Positions 1 to 7,546 of a stretch of 35,740 bases of DNA are shown here, piece by piece (position 1 is the stretch's first letter; each line of letters opens with the position of its first letter). The notes below the pieces were generated by a model. That model made no database searches. It was not told the DNA's origin and worked only from the letters and a program-made list of their open reading frames with translations. The position numbers and the translations under genes are program-made. The stretch is from Oscillospiraceae bacterium (lineage in GTDB: Bacteria; Bacillota; Clostridia; Oscillospirales; Oscillospiraceae): assembly GCA_017540645.1 (NCBI GenBank), contig JAFYAQ010000031.1:1-35740 (forward strand). Direction: 5' to 3'.

Positions 1-25
1 CGCATTCGCGGCGGCCCGAAAAAAG

Positions 26-101
26 TGGAGGCGCCATCCGGATTTGAACCGGAGCAATCGCGGATTTGCAGTCCGCTGCCTTACCACTTGGCTATGGCGC
101 C
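26..101 (-). tRNA. tRNA-Cys (anticodon GCA)
   Basis: Read on the minus strand this folds as a complete 76-nt cloverleaf. The acceptor pair is GGCGCCA/TGGCGCC, the anticodon loop CTGCAAA gives anticodon GCA, the T loop is TTCAAAT, the discriminator base is U and the CCA end is encoded. U73 is the expected discriminator for cysteine tRNA. It is the last gene of a four-tRNA cluster and lies only 2 nt behind tRNA-Gly. Confidence 0.97.
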
Positions 102-103
102 AT

Positions 104-179
104 TGGAGCGGGCAACGAGATTCGAACTCGCTACCTCCACCTTGGCAAGGTGGCGCTCTGCCAAATGAGCTATGCCCGC
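104..179 (-). tRNA. tRNA-Gly (anticodon GCC)
   Basis: A complete 76-nt cloverleaf on the minus strand. The acceptor is GCGGGCA/TGCCCGC, the anticodon loop TTGCCAA gives GCC, the T loop is TTCGAAT, the discriminator is U and CCA is encoded. Gaps to its neighbours are 2 and 3 nt, so the cluster must be processed from one precursor. Confidence 0.97.
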
Positions 180-182
180 ATG

Positions 183-258
<76 letters not shown>

Positions 259-284
259 AAATTGACCCGCCTGGAAAGACGGGA

Positions 285-361
285 TGGTGGGAACAACAGG
301 ACTTGAACCTGTGACCCCATGCTTGTAAGGCATGTGCTCTAACCAGCTGAGCTATGCTCCC
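285..361 (-). tRNA. tRNA-Val (anticodon UAC)
   Basis: A complete 77-nt cloverleaf on the minus strand. The acceptor is GGGAGCA/TGTTCCC, the anticodon stem CATGC/GCATG encloses the loop CTTACAA (anticodon TAC), the T loop is TTCAAGT and the end is ACCA. It is promoter-proximal in the Val-Phe-Gly-Cys cluster. Confidence 0.97.
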
Positions 362-379
362 GTTTTTCGCGGCTTTTGT

Positions 380-408
380 ATTGTACCAAAGCACCCCCTG
401 TATGTCAA
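380..408 (-). promoter_or_regulatory. Promoter of the tRNA cluster
   Basis: The minus strand carries TTGACA (408-403), a 17-nt spacer and TACAAT (385-380), a near-consensus sigma-70 type promoter about 20 bp before tRNA-Val. Transcription would start near 373. No intrinsic terminator is visible between the stop of the CLC gene at 447 and this promoter, so read-through from the upstream operon into the tRNAs is possible. Confidence 0.85.
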
Positions 409-446
409 GGATAAATTTGCTTTTTTTTCATTTTTCCGGCAAGCCC

Positions 447-1715
447 TCAATCCGTATACCGGTCGATGACCTCCGGGCGGATCTTGGAATTGACGATTTT
501 CTGCTCCTTGTAAAGGCCGTAGTTTGCCGAGAGCATGAAGCTGATGGCCGCCGCAATGGCAAAAAACCGGATGTTGGAGCCTCCGAACATCTCCAGTCCC
601 AGGAACACGGAGCTGACAGGGCAGTTCAGGGAGGCGCAGAACATGCTCAGCAGGCCCACTGCCGCCCCCAGCCCCGGAGCCAGGGAGAAGAGATTGCCCA
701 GCACCGCGCCCAGCGTGGCGCCGATGAACATGGCCGGGACGATCTCGCCGCCCTTGTAGCCGCTGGTCATGGTGACGACGGTAAAGAGGAACTTCAGGGC
801 AAAGGCCCAGGGCAGCGCGTCTCCCTCCATGGCCCGCTCGATCACGTCCATACCGGCGCCATTGTAGGCCGTGCCCAGCACCGCGGTCAGCACCGCCACG
901 CACAGACCGCCAGCGGCCGCCCGAAGATAGGGGTTGGGCAGCTTTTTGCCCCACCACGTGCCCCCCTGGCGGAGAGCCACGCAGTAGAAAATGCTCACCA
1001 CCGCGCAGATCACGGAGATGCCCGCCACAGAGGAAATATTATGTAAACTAAAGGCGAAGGCCGTCTCCAGGGGGAAACGGTCCGCATGAACGCCCATCAT
1101 GCCGGCCAGATGGACGGCGGTCAGGGCGGAGGTCAGGCAGGGGAGAATGGCGGAAAAGTGGAAGATGCCCACGCTGGCCACCTCGATGGCGAACAGCGCG
1201 GCGGTCAGGGGCGCGCCGAAGAGAGCGGCGAACACAGCGCTCATGCCGCACATGATGATCAGGCGGGTGTCCTCCTCGTTGAGCCGCAGCAGCTTTCCCA
1301 GAGAGCTTCCCAGCACGCCGCCCAGCTGCAGCGCGGCGCCCTCCCGACCGGCGGAGCCGCCCAGGGCGTGGGTGATCACGGTGGAGACGAAGATCAGGGG
1401 ACCGGTGGAGGGGGTGATGCGGGAGTTGGAGTGGAGCGCCAGGAGGACGCCGTTGGTGTCGGTGGGCCTGGTCCCGCCCAGGGAGTAGAGCCATACGATC
1501 AGCAGGCCGCCCAGAGGCAGCAGCCAGACAATGGCGCTGTGGGCGGCGCGAAAGGCGGTGACGGCGGCGATGGCCTTGCAGAAAGCGGTCCCCACCAGAC
1601 CGCCCAGGACGCCCAGCGCCAGACCGACGGCGATCCAGCGCAGGAAGCCCAGGAGATAGTCCATGGTGGCGTCCCAGCCCTGCCGGAGGGCGGAGCGGCG
1701 GTTATTCCTGTCCAT
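447..1715 (-). CDS. CLC-family chloride/anion channel or antiporter
   Basis: A 422-residue integral membrane protein of the CLC fold with hydrophobic helices throughout, lacking the C-terminal CBS domains of larger members. The pore motif GREGA (residues 123-127) supplies the gating glutamate E125, and TAALFAIEVA (171-180) matches the conserved helix after it. Two pore motifs are unusual. The GSGIPE selectivity segment is replaced by GTRPTDTNG (81-89), and the GIFLP-type loop reads KGGEIVPAMF (321-330). Ion selectivity therefore cannot be assumed to be chloride. It is the last gene of the operon, its ATG lying 1 nt after the PHP stop codon (TGATATG), so it is probably translationally coupled. 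A membrane anion transporter in this redox/signalling cassette is odd. Family membership is secure; the transported ion is unknown. Confidence 0.88.
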   Translation of the reverse strand: MDRNNRRSALRQGWDATMDYLLGFLRWIAVGLALGVLGGLVGTAFCKAIAAVTAFRAAHSAIVWLLPLGGLLIVWLYSLGGTRPTDTNGVLLALHSNSRITPSTGPLIFVSTVITHALGGSAGREGAALQLGGVLGSSLGKLLRLNEEDTRLIIMCGMSAVFAALFGAPLTAALFAIEVASVGIFHFSAILPCLTSALTAVHLAGMMGVHADRFPLETAFAFSLHNISSVAGISVICAVVSIFYCVALRQGGTWWGKKLPNPYLRAAAGGLCVAVLTAVLGTAYNGAGMDVIERAMEGDALPWAFALKFLFTVVTMTSGYKGGEIVPAMFIGATLGAVLGNLFSLAPGLGAAVGLLSMFCASLNCPVSSVFLGLEMFGGSNIRFFAIAAAISFMLSANYGLYKEQKIVNSKIRPEVIDRYTD

Positions 1716-1716
1716 A

Positions 1717-2409
1717 TCAGTCTCCCCCTTTCAGATACGCCCGCAGTCCCGCGAAGTCCGGACTGGACAGCGGCAGGGGACAGCCCGGGGAGCGGATATC
1801 CCAGATCCGGTGGGCGTTGGAGCCGCGCAGACGGGGCAGACCTTCCGGCAGATCTTCCGGCTCCGTGTCGGCGCAAAGCTCTACCGCGTCCATGCGCAGA
1901 TCCGGCGTCCAACAGCCCAGCACCGAGTAGACGGAGTTGGCGTTCTTGTCCGCGTGCGCAGGCCACACAAGGCCCCCGAAGGGAGCCACGGCTCCGGGCA
2001 GATCCACGATGGAGATGCGCCGGGCCATGTACAGCAGCTCCCGCTCCTCCGCCTCGGGGTCCCGGGGAATGGGCAGCCGCCGGGTCATGGGGGCGGGGCG
2101 CCGGGGCATCCGAAGGCGCAGCGTGTCCAGCCAGCGGGAAAAGGCATGGGCCTTGGCCGTGTCCGGCAGCAGCACGATGCAGTGGATGTCCTCGGAGGTG
2201 GTGACCTCGATGCCGGGGATGAAGCCGATCCCGGCGGCTCTGGCGGCATCGGCGGCGGCGTCGCAGCTGCGCACGGTGTTATGGTCGCAGACGGCGATCA
2301 GCTCCAGACCGGCCTCCCTGGCCCTGGCCACGATGGCCTCCGGCGTCATTTCTCTGTCCGCGCAGGGCGAGACACAGGAGTGGATGTGCAGATCGGTGTT
2401 TATCATCAT
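1717..2409 (-). CDS. PHP-domain metal-dependent phosphoesterase
   Basis: A 230-residue single-domain PHP protein. Metal-binding motifs are DLHIH (residues 6-10), CDHNT (41-45), GIEVTT with E68, PAHADK with H152 and SNAH with H200. These resemble the trinuclear metal site of PHP phosphoesterases such as YciV/TrpH, which hydrolyse nucleotide or phosphate esters. Its substrate here is unknown. The start overlaps the stop of the upstream hydrogenase-like gene by 4 bp (ATGA), and its stop nearly touches the CLC start. PHP proteins recur beside DRTGG/HATPase/hydrogenase-like genes in Clostridia, so a shared signalling or maintenance task is likely but unproven. Confidence 0.85.
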   Translation of the reverse strand: MMINTDLHIHSCVSPCADREMTPEAIVARAREAGLELIAVCDHNTVRSCDAAADAARAAGIGFIPGIEVTTSEDIHCIVLLPDTAKAHAFSRWLDTLRLRMPRRPAPMTRRLPIPRDPEAEERELLYMARRISIVDLPGAVAPFGGLVWPAHADKNANSVYSVLGCWTPDLRMDAVELCADTEPEDLPEGLPRLRGSNAHRIWDIRSPGCPLPLSSPDFAGLRAYLKGGD

Positions 2410-3659
2410 AAAACCTCATGTTCCGGGGTGTCGGGGCGAAAAACGCAGCGGGCGCCGTGGCCCCGGCCGGTGACCGCGTCCTCGGCAAAGGCCTTGCAGG
2501 AGGGAGCGCCGCAGGCGCCGCAGTTCATCCCCGGCAGCGAGTCGGCAAGGGCCCGGATGCGATCCATTTTCTCCATGGCCCGGGAAAGGTCCTCATCCAG
2601 CCGCAGCACCTGGCTGGGGGCCGGGGTCTTCTCCCAGCGCATGTCCTCCACGGGGCAGTCGCTGACGGGCACGGAGGGGCCGAAGCCCTGCATCATCTTC
2701 CGCAGCCTGGCCGCGGCGATAAAGGGGTTTTCCACAGTCAGCGCGCCGCCCACGCAGCCGGGCGTGCAGGCGCTCAGCTCCACCAGCTCCACGCTGGAGA
2801 GCTTGCCGTCCTCCAGAGCTTCCAGGATACGGATCAGGTTTTCCATGCCGGAGGCCACCACGTTGTTGGACTCCCCCACGGCGGCGGCCTGACCCCCGGA
2901 GATCGCCCAGCCCACACCGGCCGCGCCGGAGTGGGGGAAGCTCTCCTCGTCCTCGATGCCGTCCATCACGGCCTGCAGTCGGGGCGCCACCTCCGCCACG
3001 GAGACGATGCCGTTGAGGGCGGTTTTCAGCGTGCCGATGGAATCCTGGATGCTGGCGCACTTGGCGGGGCAGGGGGAGATATACACGCAGCCGATGTCCT
3101 CCGGCGCCAGTCCGGTCTTGCGGCTGGCCAGCTGCCGGCTCCAGCGGGCGGCCATCTCCATGGGGGAGCGGTAGTTCAGCAGGTGGGGCAGCAGGGAGGG
3201 GAAGCGGATGCGCACCAGCCGCAGCACCACCGGGCAGACGGTGGTCAGGATCGGGTGGGGGATGCTGCCGTGGGCCAGCTCATAGTGGGTGGCGGCGGAG
3301 ACCACCTCCGCCGCTGTGGCGACCTCGAACACCTCGTCAAAGCCCATGCGCCGCAGCCCCTCCAGAACGGGGGAGCGGGTCTTGATGCCGGGGAACTGGC
3401 CGTAGAGGGCCTGGGCGGGCAGAGCGATGGTGTACTTATACTTGCCCAGCACCTGGTCCAGCCGGTCCACCCGGGCCTCCATGGCATGGTGGGGGCAGAC
3501 CCGGATGCATTCGCCGCAGGCCACACAGCGCTCCCGCATGACGGCGGCCTTGCCGCCGCGGATGCGGATCGCCTCGGTGGGACAGCGCTGCATACAGGCG
3601 GTGCAGCCCACACACTGGCTGATATTGAGATAAATAGGAACGTATTCTTCCTGATTCAC
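2406..3659 (-). CDS. [FeFe]-hydrogenase-like iron-sulfur protein with divergent H-cluster site
   Basis: A 417-residue protein with two N-terminal [4Fe-4S] ferredoxin motifs (C16/19/22/26 and C45/48/51/55), a central hydrogenase large-subunit-like domain, and a C-terminal Fes-type cluster (C380, C383, C388, C405). In the H-cluster motifs, L1 reads TTVCP (C142), L2 SPCPAK (C197) and L3 SACTPGC (C298, C302). All four cysteines for the cubane cluster are kept. The proton-relay cysteine of TSCCP is valine, and the methionines of MPC and of the L3 motif are serines. Fast H2 turnover is therefore doubtful; a sensory or electron-transfer role fits better. The start is GTG in a GTGA overlap with the HATPase gene. 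No PAS domain is seen, unlike many sensory HydS proteins. Confidence 0.85.
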   Translation of the reverse strand: MNQEEYVPIYLNISQCVGCTACMQRCPTEAIRIRGGKAAVMRERCVACGECIRVCPHHAMEARVDRLDQVLGKYKYTIALPAQALYGQFPGIKTRSPVLEGLRRMGFDEVFEVATAAEVVSAATHYELAHGSIPHPILTTVCPVVLRLVRIRFPSLLPHLLNYRSPMEMAARWSRQLASRKTGLAPEDIGCVYISPCPAKCASIQDSIGTLKTALNGIVSVAEVAPRLQAVMDGIEDEESFPHSGAAGVGWAISGGQAAAVGESNNVVASGMENLIRILEALEDGKLSSVELVELSACTPGCVGGALTVENPFIAAARLRKMMQGFGPSVPVSDCPVEDMRWEKTPAPSQVLRLDEDLSRAMEKMDRIRALADSLPGMNCGACGAPSCKAFAEDAVTGRGHGARCVFRPDTPEHEVL

Positions 3660-4081
3660 AGATTCCGACCTCCCGGACGGATGGTGATGGTTAGGGTGGT
3701 TCCTGTGCCCACCTTGGTATCGATGTCCAGCGCGTCGCTGTAGCGGCGGATGTTGGGCAGGCCCATGCCGCCGCCGAAACCCAGCTGCCGCGCCGTCTCC
3801 GAGGCGGTGGACCAGCCCGCCTGCATGGCAAGATTCAGGTCCGCGATGCCGGGCCCCTGGTCGGCAAAGACCAGGACCACCTCCTCCGGGCTGAACGAGG
3901 CCCGCACCCGGCCGCCGTCGGCGTGGATGACCATGTTCATCTCCGCCTCGTAGGTGGTGATGGCGGCCCGCCGGATCATCTCCGGCGGATAGCCCAGGCC
4001 CTTCAGGATGGTCTTGATCTTTCCGGAGACCTCTCCCGCCCGGACAAAATCATTCCCGTATACCGTGTATTCCCGGACCAT
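3656..4081 (-). CDS. Small HATPase (anti-sigma-factor/RsbW-like serine kinase)
   Basis: A 141-residue GHKL ATP-binding domain with nothing else attached. The N box is EAEMN (45-49), the G1 box DQGPG (74-78) and the glycine-rich lid GFGGGMGL (101-108). This is the layout of RsbW/SpoIIAB-type serine kinases, which phosphorylate an anti-sigma antagonist. The ATG at 4081 is preceded by the DRTGG stop at 4087-4089, and its own stop overlaps the GTG of the hydrogenase-like gene. The same reading frame extends upstream through the DRTGG gene, but that extension is an out-of-frame shadow. No sigma factor or STAS partner is encoded in the window, so its target is unknown. Confidence 0.85.
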   Translation of the reverse strand: MVREYTVYGNDFVRAGEVSGKIKTILKGLGYPPEMIRRAAITTYEAEMNMVIHADGGRVRASFSPEEVVLVFADQGPGIADLNLAMQAGWSTASETARQLGFGGGMGLPNIRRYSDALDIDTKVGTGTTLTITIRPGGRNL

Positions 4082-4086
4082 GGCCG

Positions 4087-4431
4087 TCAGCGGGCGGCGG
4101 CCAGCCCGTGGGCGTGCAGCACGCCGCAGACCTGGTACATGGGCATATCGGTGCCCAGGACGCAAACGCCGCTCTCCTCCGCCAGCTCCACGATGGCCGG
4201 GCCGGGGACTTTGCCCCGGACGAACACCACGCAGCGGGCGTCCATCAGCACGGCGGTGCGGATGACCTGGGGATTCAAAAGCCCCGTGATCAGCACATCC
4301 GGCGCCCCGCCCATGGCCAGCACGTCGCTGAGCATGTCGCTGGCGGCGGCAGCCGCCACATCCTCCCGGGTCCTGTCCGGGCAGGCGTAGGTCCGGGCAG
4401 CCAGAAGCTCCCTCATTTCCAAGATCTTCAT
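4087..4431 (-). CDS. DRTGG-domain protein
   Basis: A 114-residue protein that is essentially one DRTGG domain, the fold also found between the CBS and DHH modules of some pyrophosphatases and in phosphotransacetylase N-termini. It runs from MKILEMREL to HAHGLAAAR with alternating hydrophobic strands and the segment GAPDVLITGLL (45-55). I chose the ATG at 4431 because AAAGGA lies about 10 nt upstream; the in-frame TTG at 4440 sits too close to that site. It heads the leftward operon. DRTGG, HATPase and hydrogenase-like genes recur together in Clostridia; the ligand of the domain is unknown. Confidence 0.82.
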   Translation of the reverse strand: MKILEMRELLAARTYACPDRTREDVAAAAASDMLSDVLAMGGAPDVLITGLLNPQVIRTAVLMDARCVVFVRGKVPGPAIVELAEESGVCVLGTDMPMYQVCGVLHAHGLAAAR

Positions 4432-4481
4432 AGATTCCAAGTCCTTTCGGCAATATCCGCGTGAGTATCCTTTTCCTCCCT

Positions 4482-4510
4482 ACTATAACAAACGCTTCCG
4501 GGAAAAACAA
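4482..4510 (-). promoter_or_regulatory. Promoter of the DRTGG-HATPase-hydrogenase-like operon
   Basis: The minus strand has TTGTTT (4510-4505), a 17-nt spacer and TATAGT (4487-4482). Transcription would start near 4475, leaving a 40-50 nt leader before the DRTGG ATG. It faces away from the rnf promoter about 100 bp to the right. Confidence 0.7.
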
Positions 4511-4586
4511 GATTTTTCCCGCCGGTCCCGGCGTGGAAAGGGGAGGAAAAGAAATTGCGGAAATGACCGGAAAAATCAAAAAAACA

Positions 4587-4616
4587 CTGGCAAAGCGGAA
4601 GAATGCGTGATATAGT
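4587..4616 (+). promoter_or_regulatory. Probable rnf operon promoter (extended -10)
   Basis: TATAGT at 4611-4616 is preceded by TGA, giving an extended -10 element (TGnTATAGT). A weak -35-like CTGGCA lies at 4587-4592 with an 18-nt spacer. The leader of about 90 nt before rnfC includes a small potential hairpin (TTTCGC...GCGAAA, around 4642-4666). I see no known riboswitch there. Confidence 0.5.
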
Positions 4617-4712
4617 TAAACATCGGAACTGTTTGCTTTGTTTTCGCCCGGGCACCGGCGCGAAAGACGGGTTCCGGAAGAGAGCAAAAACACTGTATTC
4701 GAGGTGGAAAGG

Positions 4713-6041
4713 ATGTCATTGAAAAACCTGCACGGTGTGCATATTCCCCATCGGAAGAACACCGCCGGCATGGAGGCGCTGCGTATGCCGCCCCCCGCGG
4801 TGGTGACCATTCCCATGAGCATGCACATCGGGAAACCCGCCAACTGCATCGTGAAGGCGGGGGACCATGTGGACGTGGGCCAGAAGATCGGCGAGCCGGG
4901 CGGCTTTGTCTCCTCCCCGGTGTACGCCAGCGTATCCGGCACCGTCAAAAAGGTGGAGCCTCTGCTGATGTTCATGGGCGCCAGCTGCCAGGCGGTGGTG
5001 ATCGAGTCGGACGGTGCCATGACCGTCTCGCCGGAGGTCAAGCCCCCGGAGATCACCGATTACCAGAGCTTCATCAACGCTGTGCGCGACAGCGGCGTGG
5101 TGGGCTTGGGCGGCGCGACCTTCCCCACGGCGGTGAAGCTGGATGTGAAGGACACCTCCCGCATCCAGGAGATCATCTTCAACGGCGCGGAGTGCGAGGG
5201 CTATATCACCAGCGACCACCGCACCATGCTGGATCGGGCGGAGGAGATCGCCGCGGGCGCCAGGCTGCTGGAAAAGTGGCTGGACGTGAAGAAGATCATC
5301 ATTGCCATCGAGGACAATAAGCCCGACTGCATCGCCAAAATGAAGGAGGTCACCGCCTCCGACGAACATGTGGAGGTCCGGGCCCTCCCGGCCATGTACC
5401 CCCAGGGCGGTGAAAAAGTGCTGATCTACCATGTGACCGGCAAGGTGATGCCCGAGGGCAAGCTGCCCATCGACGTGGGCAGCATCGTGATGAACGTCAC
5501 CTCCGTGGCGGCCCTGGCCCATTACTGCGCCACCGGCATGCCCCTGGTGGAAAAGTGCATCACCGTGGACGGCTCCGCCATCAAGGAGCCCAAGAACGTG
5601 ATCGCCCCCATCGGCACGGCCAGTCTTGAGGTCATCGAATTTGCCGGCGGCTTCAAGTGCGAGCCCAAGAAACTGGTGATGGGCGGGCCCATGATGGGCG
5701 TGGCCCAGTACGACCTGAACTCCCCCGTGACCAAGGGCACCAGCGCTCTGCTGGCCTTTGACGAGAAGGAGGCCCGTCCCGCCGAGCCCAGCGCCTGCAT
5801 CCGCTGCGGCGGCTGCGTGGATCACTGCCCCATGAACCTCATGCCCTGCGAGATCGAGCGGGCCTATGAGAAAAAGGACGGCGCCGCCCTGAAGGCGCTG
5901 AAGGTAGGCCTGTGCATCGAGTGCGGCAGCTGCGCCTTCCAGTGCCCGGCCAACCGGCCTCTGGTGCAGGTGAACAAGCTGTCCAAGACCATGCTCCGTG
6001 ATTACGAAAACGCGCTGAAGGAAAAGGAGGCGAAGAAATGA
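4713..6041 (+). CDS. rnfC: RnfC, ferredoxin:NAD+ oxidoreductase NADH-side subunit
   Basis: A 442-residue peripheral subunit of the Rnf complex, which oxidises reduced ferredoxin, reduces NAD+ and pumps Na+ or H+. The N-terminal part has the Rnf barrel/lipoyl-like segment (HIGKPANCIVKAGDHV), followed by the 51-kDa-type FMN/NADH-binding region (GLGGATFPT, FNGAECEGY). Two ferredoxin motifs lie at the C-terminus: CIRCGGCVDHCP (from about residue 362) and CIECGSCAFQCP (from about 400). I chose the ATG at 4713 because GAGGTGGAAAGG lies directly before it; an in-frame extension to 4638 has no ribosome site. Its stop overlaps the rnfD start by 4 bp. Confidence 0.95.
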   Translation: MSLKNLHGVHIPHRKNTAGMEALRMPPPAVVTIPMSMHIGKPANCIVKAGDHVDVGQKIGEPGGFVSSPVYASVSGTVKKVEPLLMFMGASCQAVVIESDGAMTVSPEVKPPEITDYQSFINAVRDSGVVGLGGATFPTAVKLDVKDTSRIQEIIFNGAECEGYITSDHRTMLDRAEEIAAGARLLEKWLDVKKIIIAIEDNKPDCIAKMKEVTASDEHVEVRALPAMYPQGGEKVLIYHVTGKVMPEGKLPIDVGSIVMNVTSVAALAHYCATGMPLVEKCITVDGSAIKEPKNVIAPIGTASLEVIEFAGGFKCEPKKLVMGGPMMGVAQYDLNSPVTKGTSALLAFDEKEARPAEPSACIRCGGCVDHCPMNLMPCEIERAYEKKDGAALKALKVGLCIECGSCAFQCPANRPLVQVNKLSKTMLRDYENALKEKEAKK

Positions 6042-6982
6042 ACAACGATCTCATTGTCAGCGTTTCGCCCCATTACCACAAGCAGGGCAGCACCACCCAG
6101 CGGATCATGCTGGACGTGCTGATCGCCCTCTGCCCCGCGCTGGTGGCCTCCTGCCTGATCTTCGGCTGGCGTTCGCTGCTGCTGACGGTGTTCTCCGGCG
6201 CCAACTGCCTGTTCCTGGAGTGGTGCTGGAACAAGCTGATGAAAAAGCCCCAGACCATCGCGGATCTCTCCGCCGTGGTGACGGGCGTTCTCCTGGCCTT
6301 CAACGTGCCGGCGAGCATGCCCCTCTGGCAGCTGATGGTGGGCGACTTCATCGCCGTCATCATCGTGAAGATGCTCTTCGGCGGCATCGGCTGCAACTTC
6401 GTGAACCCCGCCCTGGCCGGCCGCGTGACCATGATGCTCTCCTTCACCGGCAGCATGACCGCCTATAATCCCGGCGTGTACGCCGGCGGCGTGGACGCCC
6501 TCTCCTCCGCAACGCCTCTGGCGGTGATCAATGAGCTGGACTTCGGCTCCTTCATGACCCTGTTCCTGGGCCGCCACGGCGGCGTCCTGGGCGAGACCTG
6601 CGCCCTGGCGCTGATCATCGGCGGGGTGTATCTGGTGATCCGGGAGGTCATCAAGCCCACCATCCCGGTGTGCTTCGCCTGCTCGGTGCTGGTGTTCACC
6701 TTCCTGTTCAACGGCTTCCACTTCACCCAGGCGGTGCTGAGCCTGTTCTCCGGCGGACTGATGCTGGGCGCCATTTTCATGGCCACCGACTATGTCACCA
6801 GTCCCATGACCCGCAAGGGCCAGATCATCTTTGCCGTGGGCTGCGGCTTCCTGACCACGGCCATCCGGATCTTCGCCAACTACCCGGAGGGCGTGTCCTT
6901 CGCCATTTTGCTGATGAACCTGGTGGTGCCCTATATCAATGACGGCACCCGTACCAAGCCTCTGGGAGGTGTGAACGCATAA
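6038..6982 (+). CDS. rnfD: RnfD, membrane FMN-carrying subunit
   Basis: A 314-residue polytopic membrane protein of the NqrB/RnfD family. The motif SSATPL (156-161) contains T159, the threonine that carries covalently bound FMN in this family. Strong transmembrane stretches are spread along the chain, and NPALAGR (123-129) is conserved. It begins at an ATGA overlap with rnfC and ends in a TAATG overlap with rnfG, which implies coupled translation of the complex. Confidence 0.95.
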   Translation: MNNDLIVSVSPHYHKQGSTTQRIMLDVLIALCPALVASCLIFGWRSLLLTVFSGANCLFLEWCWNKLMKKPQTIADLSAVVTGVLLAFNVPASMPLWQLMVGDFIAVIIVKMLFGGIGCNFVNPALAGRVTMMLSFTGSMTAYNPGVYAGGVDALSSATPLAVINELDFGSFMTLFLGRHGGVLGETCALALIIGGVYLVIREVIKPTIPVCFACSVLVFTFLFNGFHFTQAVLSLFSGGLMLGAIFMATDYVTSPMTRKGQIIFAVGCGFLTTAIRIFANYPEGVSFAILLMNLVVPYINDGTRTKPLGGVNA

Positions 6983-7530
6983 TGGAACAGACGAAAAACA
7001 ATTCCTTCTGGACCGACATGGGCAAGCCCATCGTGGTCCTGGTGGCGATCTGCATCGTGGTCAGCGCCCTGCTGGGCCTGGTCCACGGCGTGACCGCCCC
7101 GGTGATCGCGGAGAACAACCGCATCACCGCCGAGAACAACCGGAAACTGGCTCTGCCCACCGGCGCCAGCTTTGAGGAGCTGCCCTTTGATGGTTCCGAC
7201 TCCAGCGTTACCGGCGTTTTCCGGGGCACGGACGACACGGGCGCCCTGGCTGGCTATGTGGTAACCGCCAGCAACAAGGGCTACGGCGGCGACGTGGTGG
7301 TCACCGTGGGCTTTGACGAGACCGGCAAGATCGTGAACGTTCTGGCGGATGTGGGCACCGAGACCACCGGCGTCGGCAGCAAGGTGGGCGAACTGTCCAC
7401 TCTGGCCAAATTTGTCGGCATCAGCGGCAGCGCCAACGACGTGACCCTGATCTCCGGCGCCACCTACACCAGCAACGCGGTCCGCAGCGGCGTGAACGAC
7501 GCCCTGGCCGCCGTTGCCGCGGTAAAGTAA
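6982..7530 (+). CDS. rnfG: RnfG, FMN-binding subunit
   Basis: A 182-residue protein with one N-terminal transmembrane helix (about residues 17-35) and an extracytoplasmic FMN-binding domain. SGATYTS (158-164) holds T161, the expected covalent FMN attachment residue. The length is normal for clostridial RnfG. Its ATG shares one base with the rnfD stop (TAATG), and 16 nt separate it from rnfE. Confidence 0.95.
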   Translation: MEQTKNNSFWTDMGKPIVVLVAICIVVSALLGLVHGVTAPVIAENNRITAENNRKLALPTGASFEELPFDGSDSSVTGVFRGTDDTGALAGYVVTASNKGYGGDVVVTVGFDETGKIVNVLADVGTETTGVGSKVGELSTLAKFVGISGSANDVTLISGATYTSNAVRSGVNDALAAVAAVK

Positions 7531-7546
7531 GGGAGGAGAGAAGAAT

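Noticed and set aside
1716..2410. Fluoride riboswitch or other metabolite switch upstream of the CLC gene.
   Set aside because: Only 1 nt separates the CLC gene from the PHP gene, and the operon leader at 4432-4475 is too short and shows no such fold.
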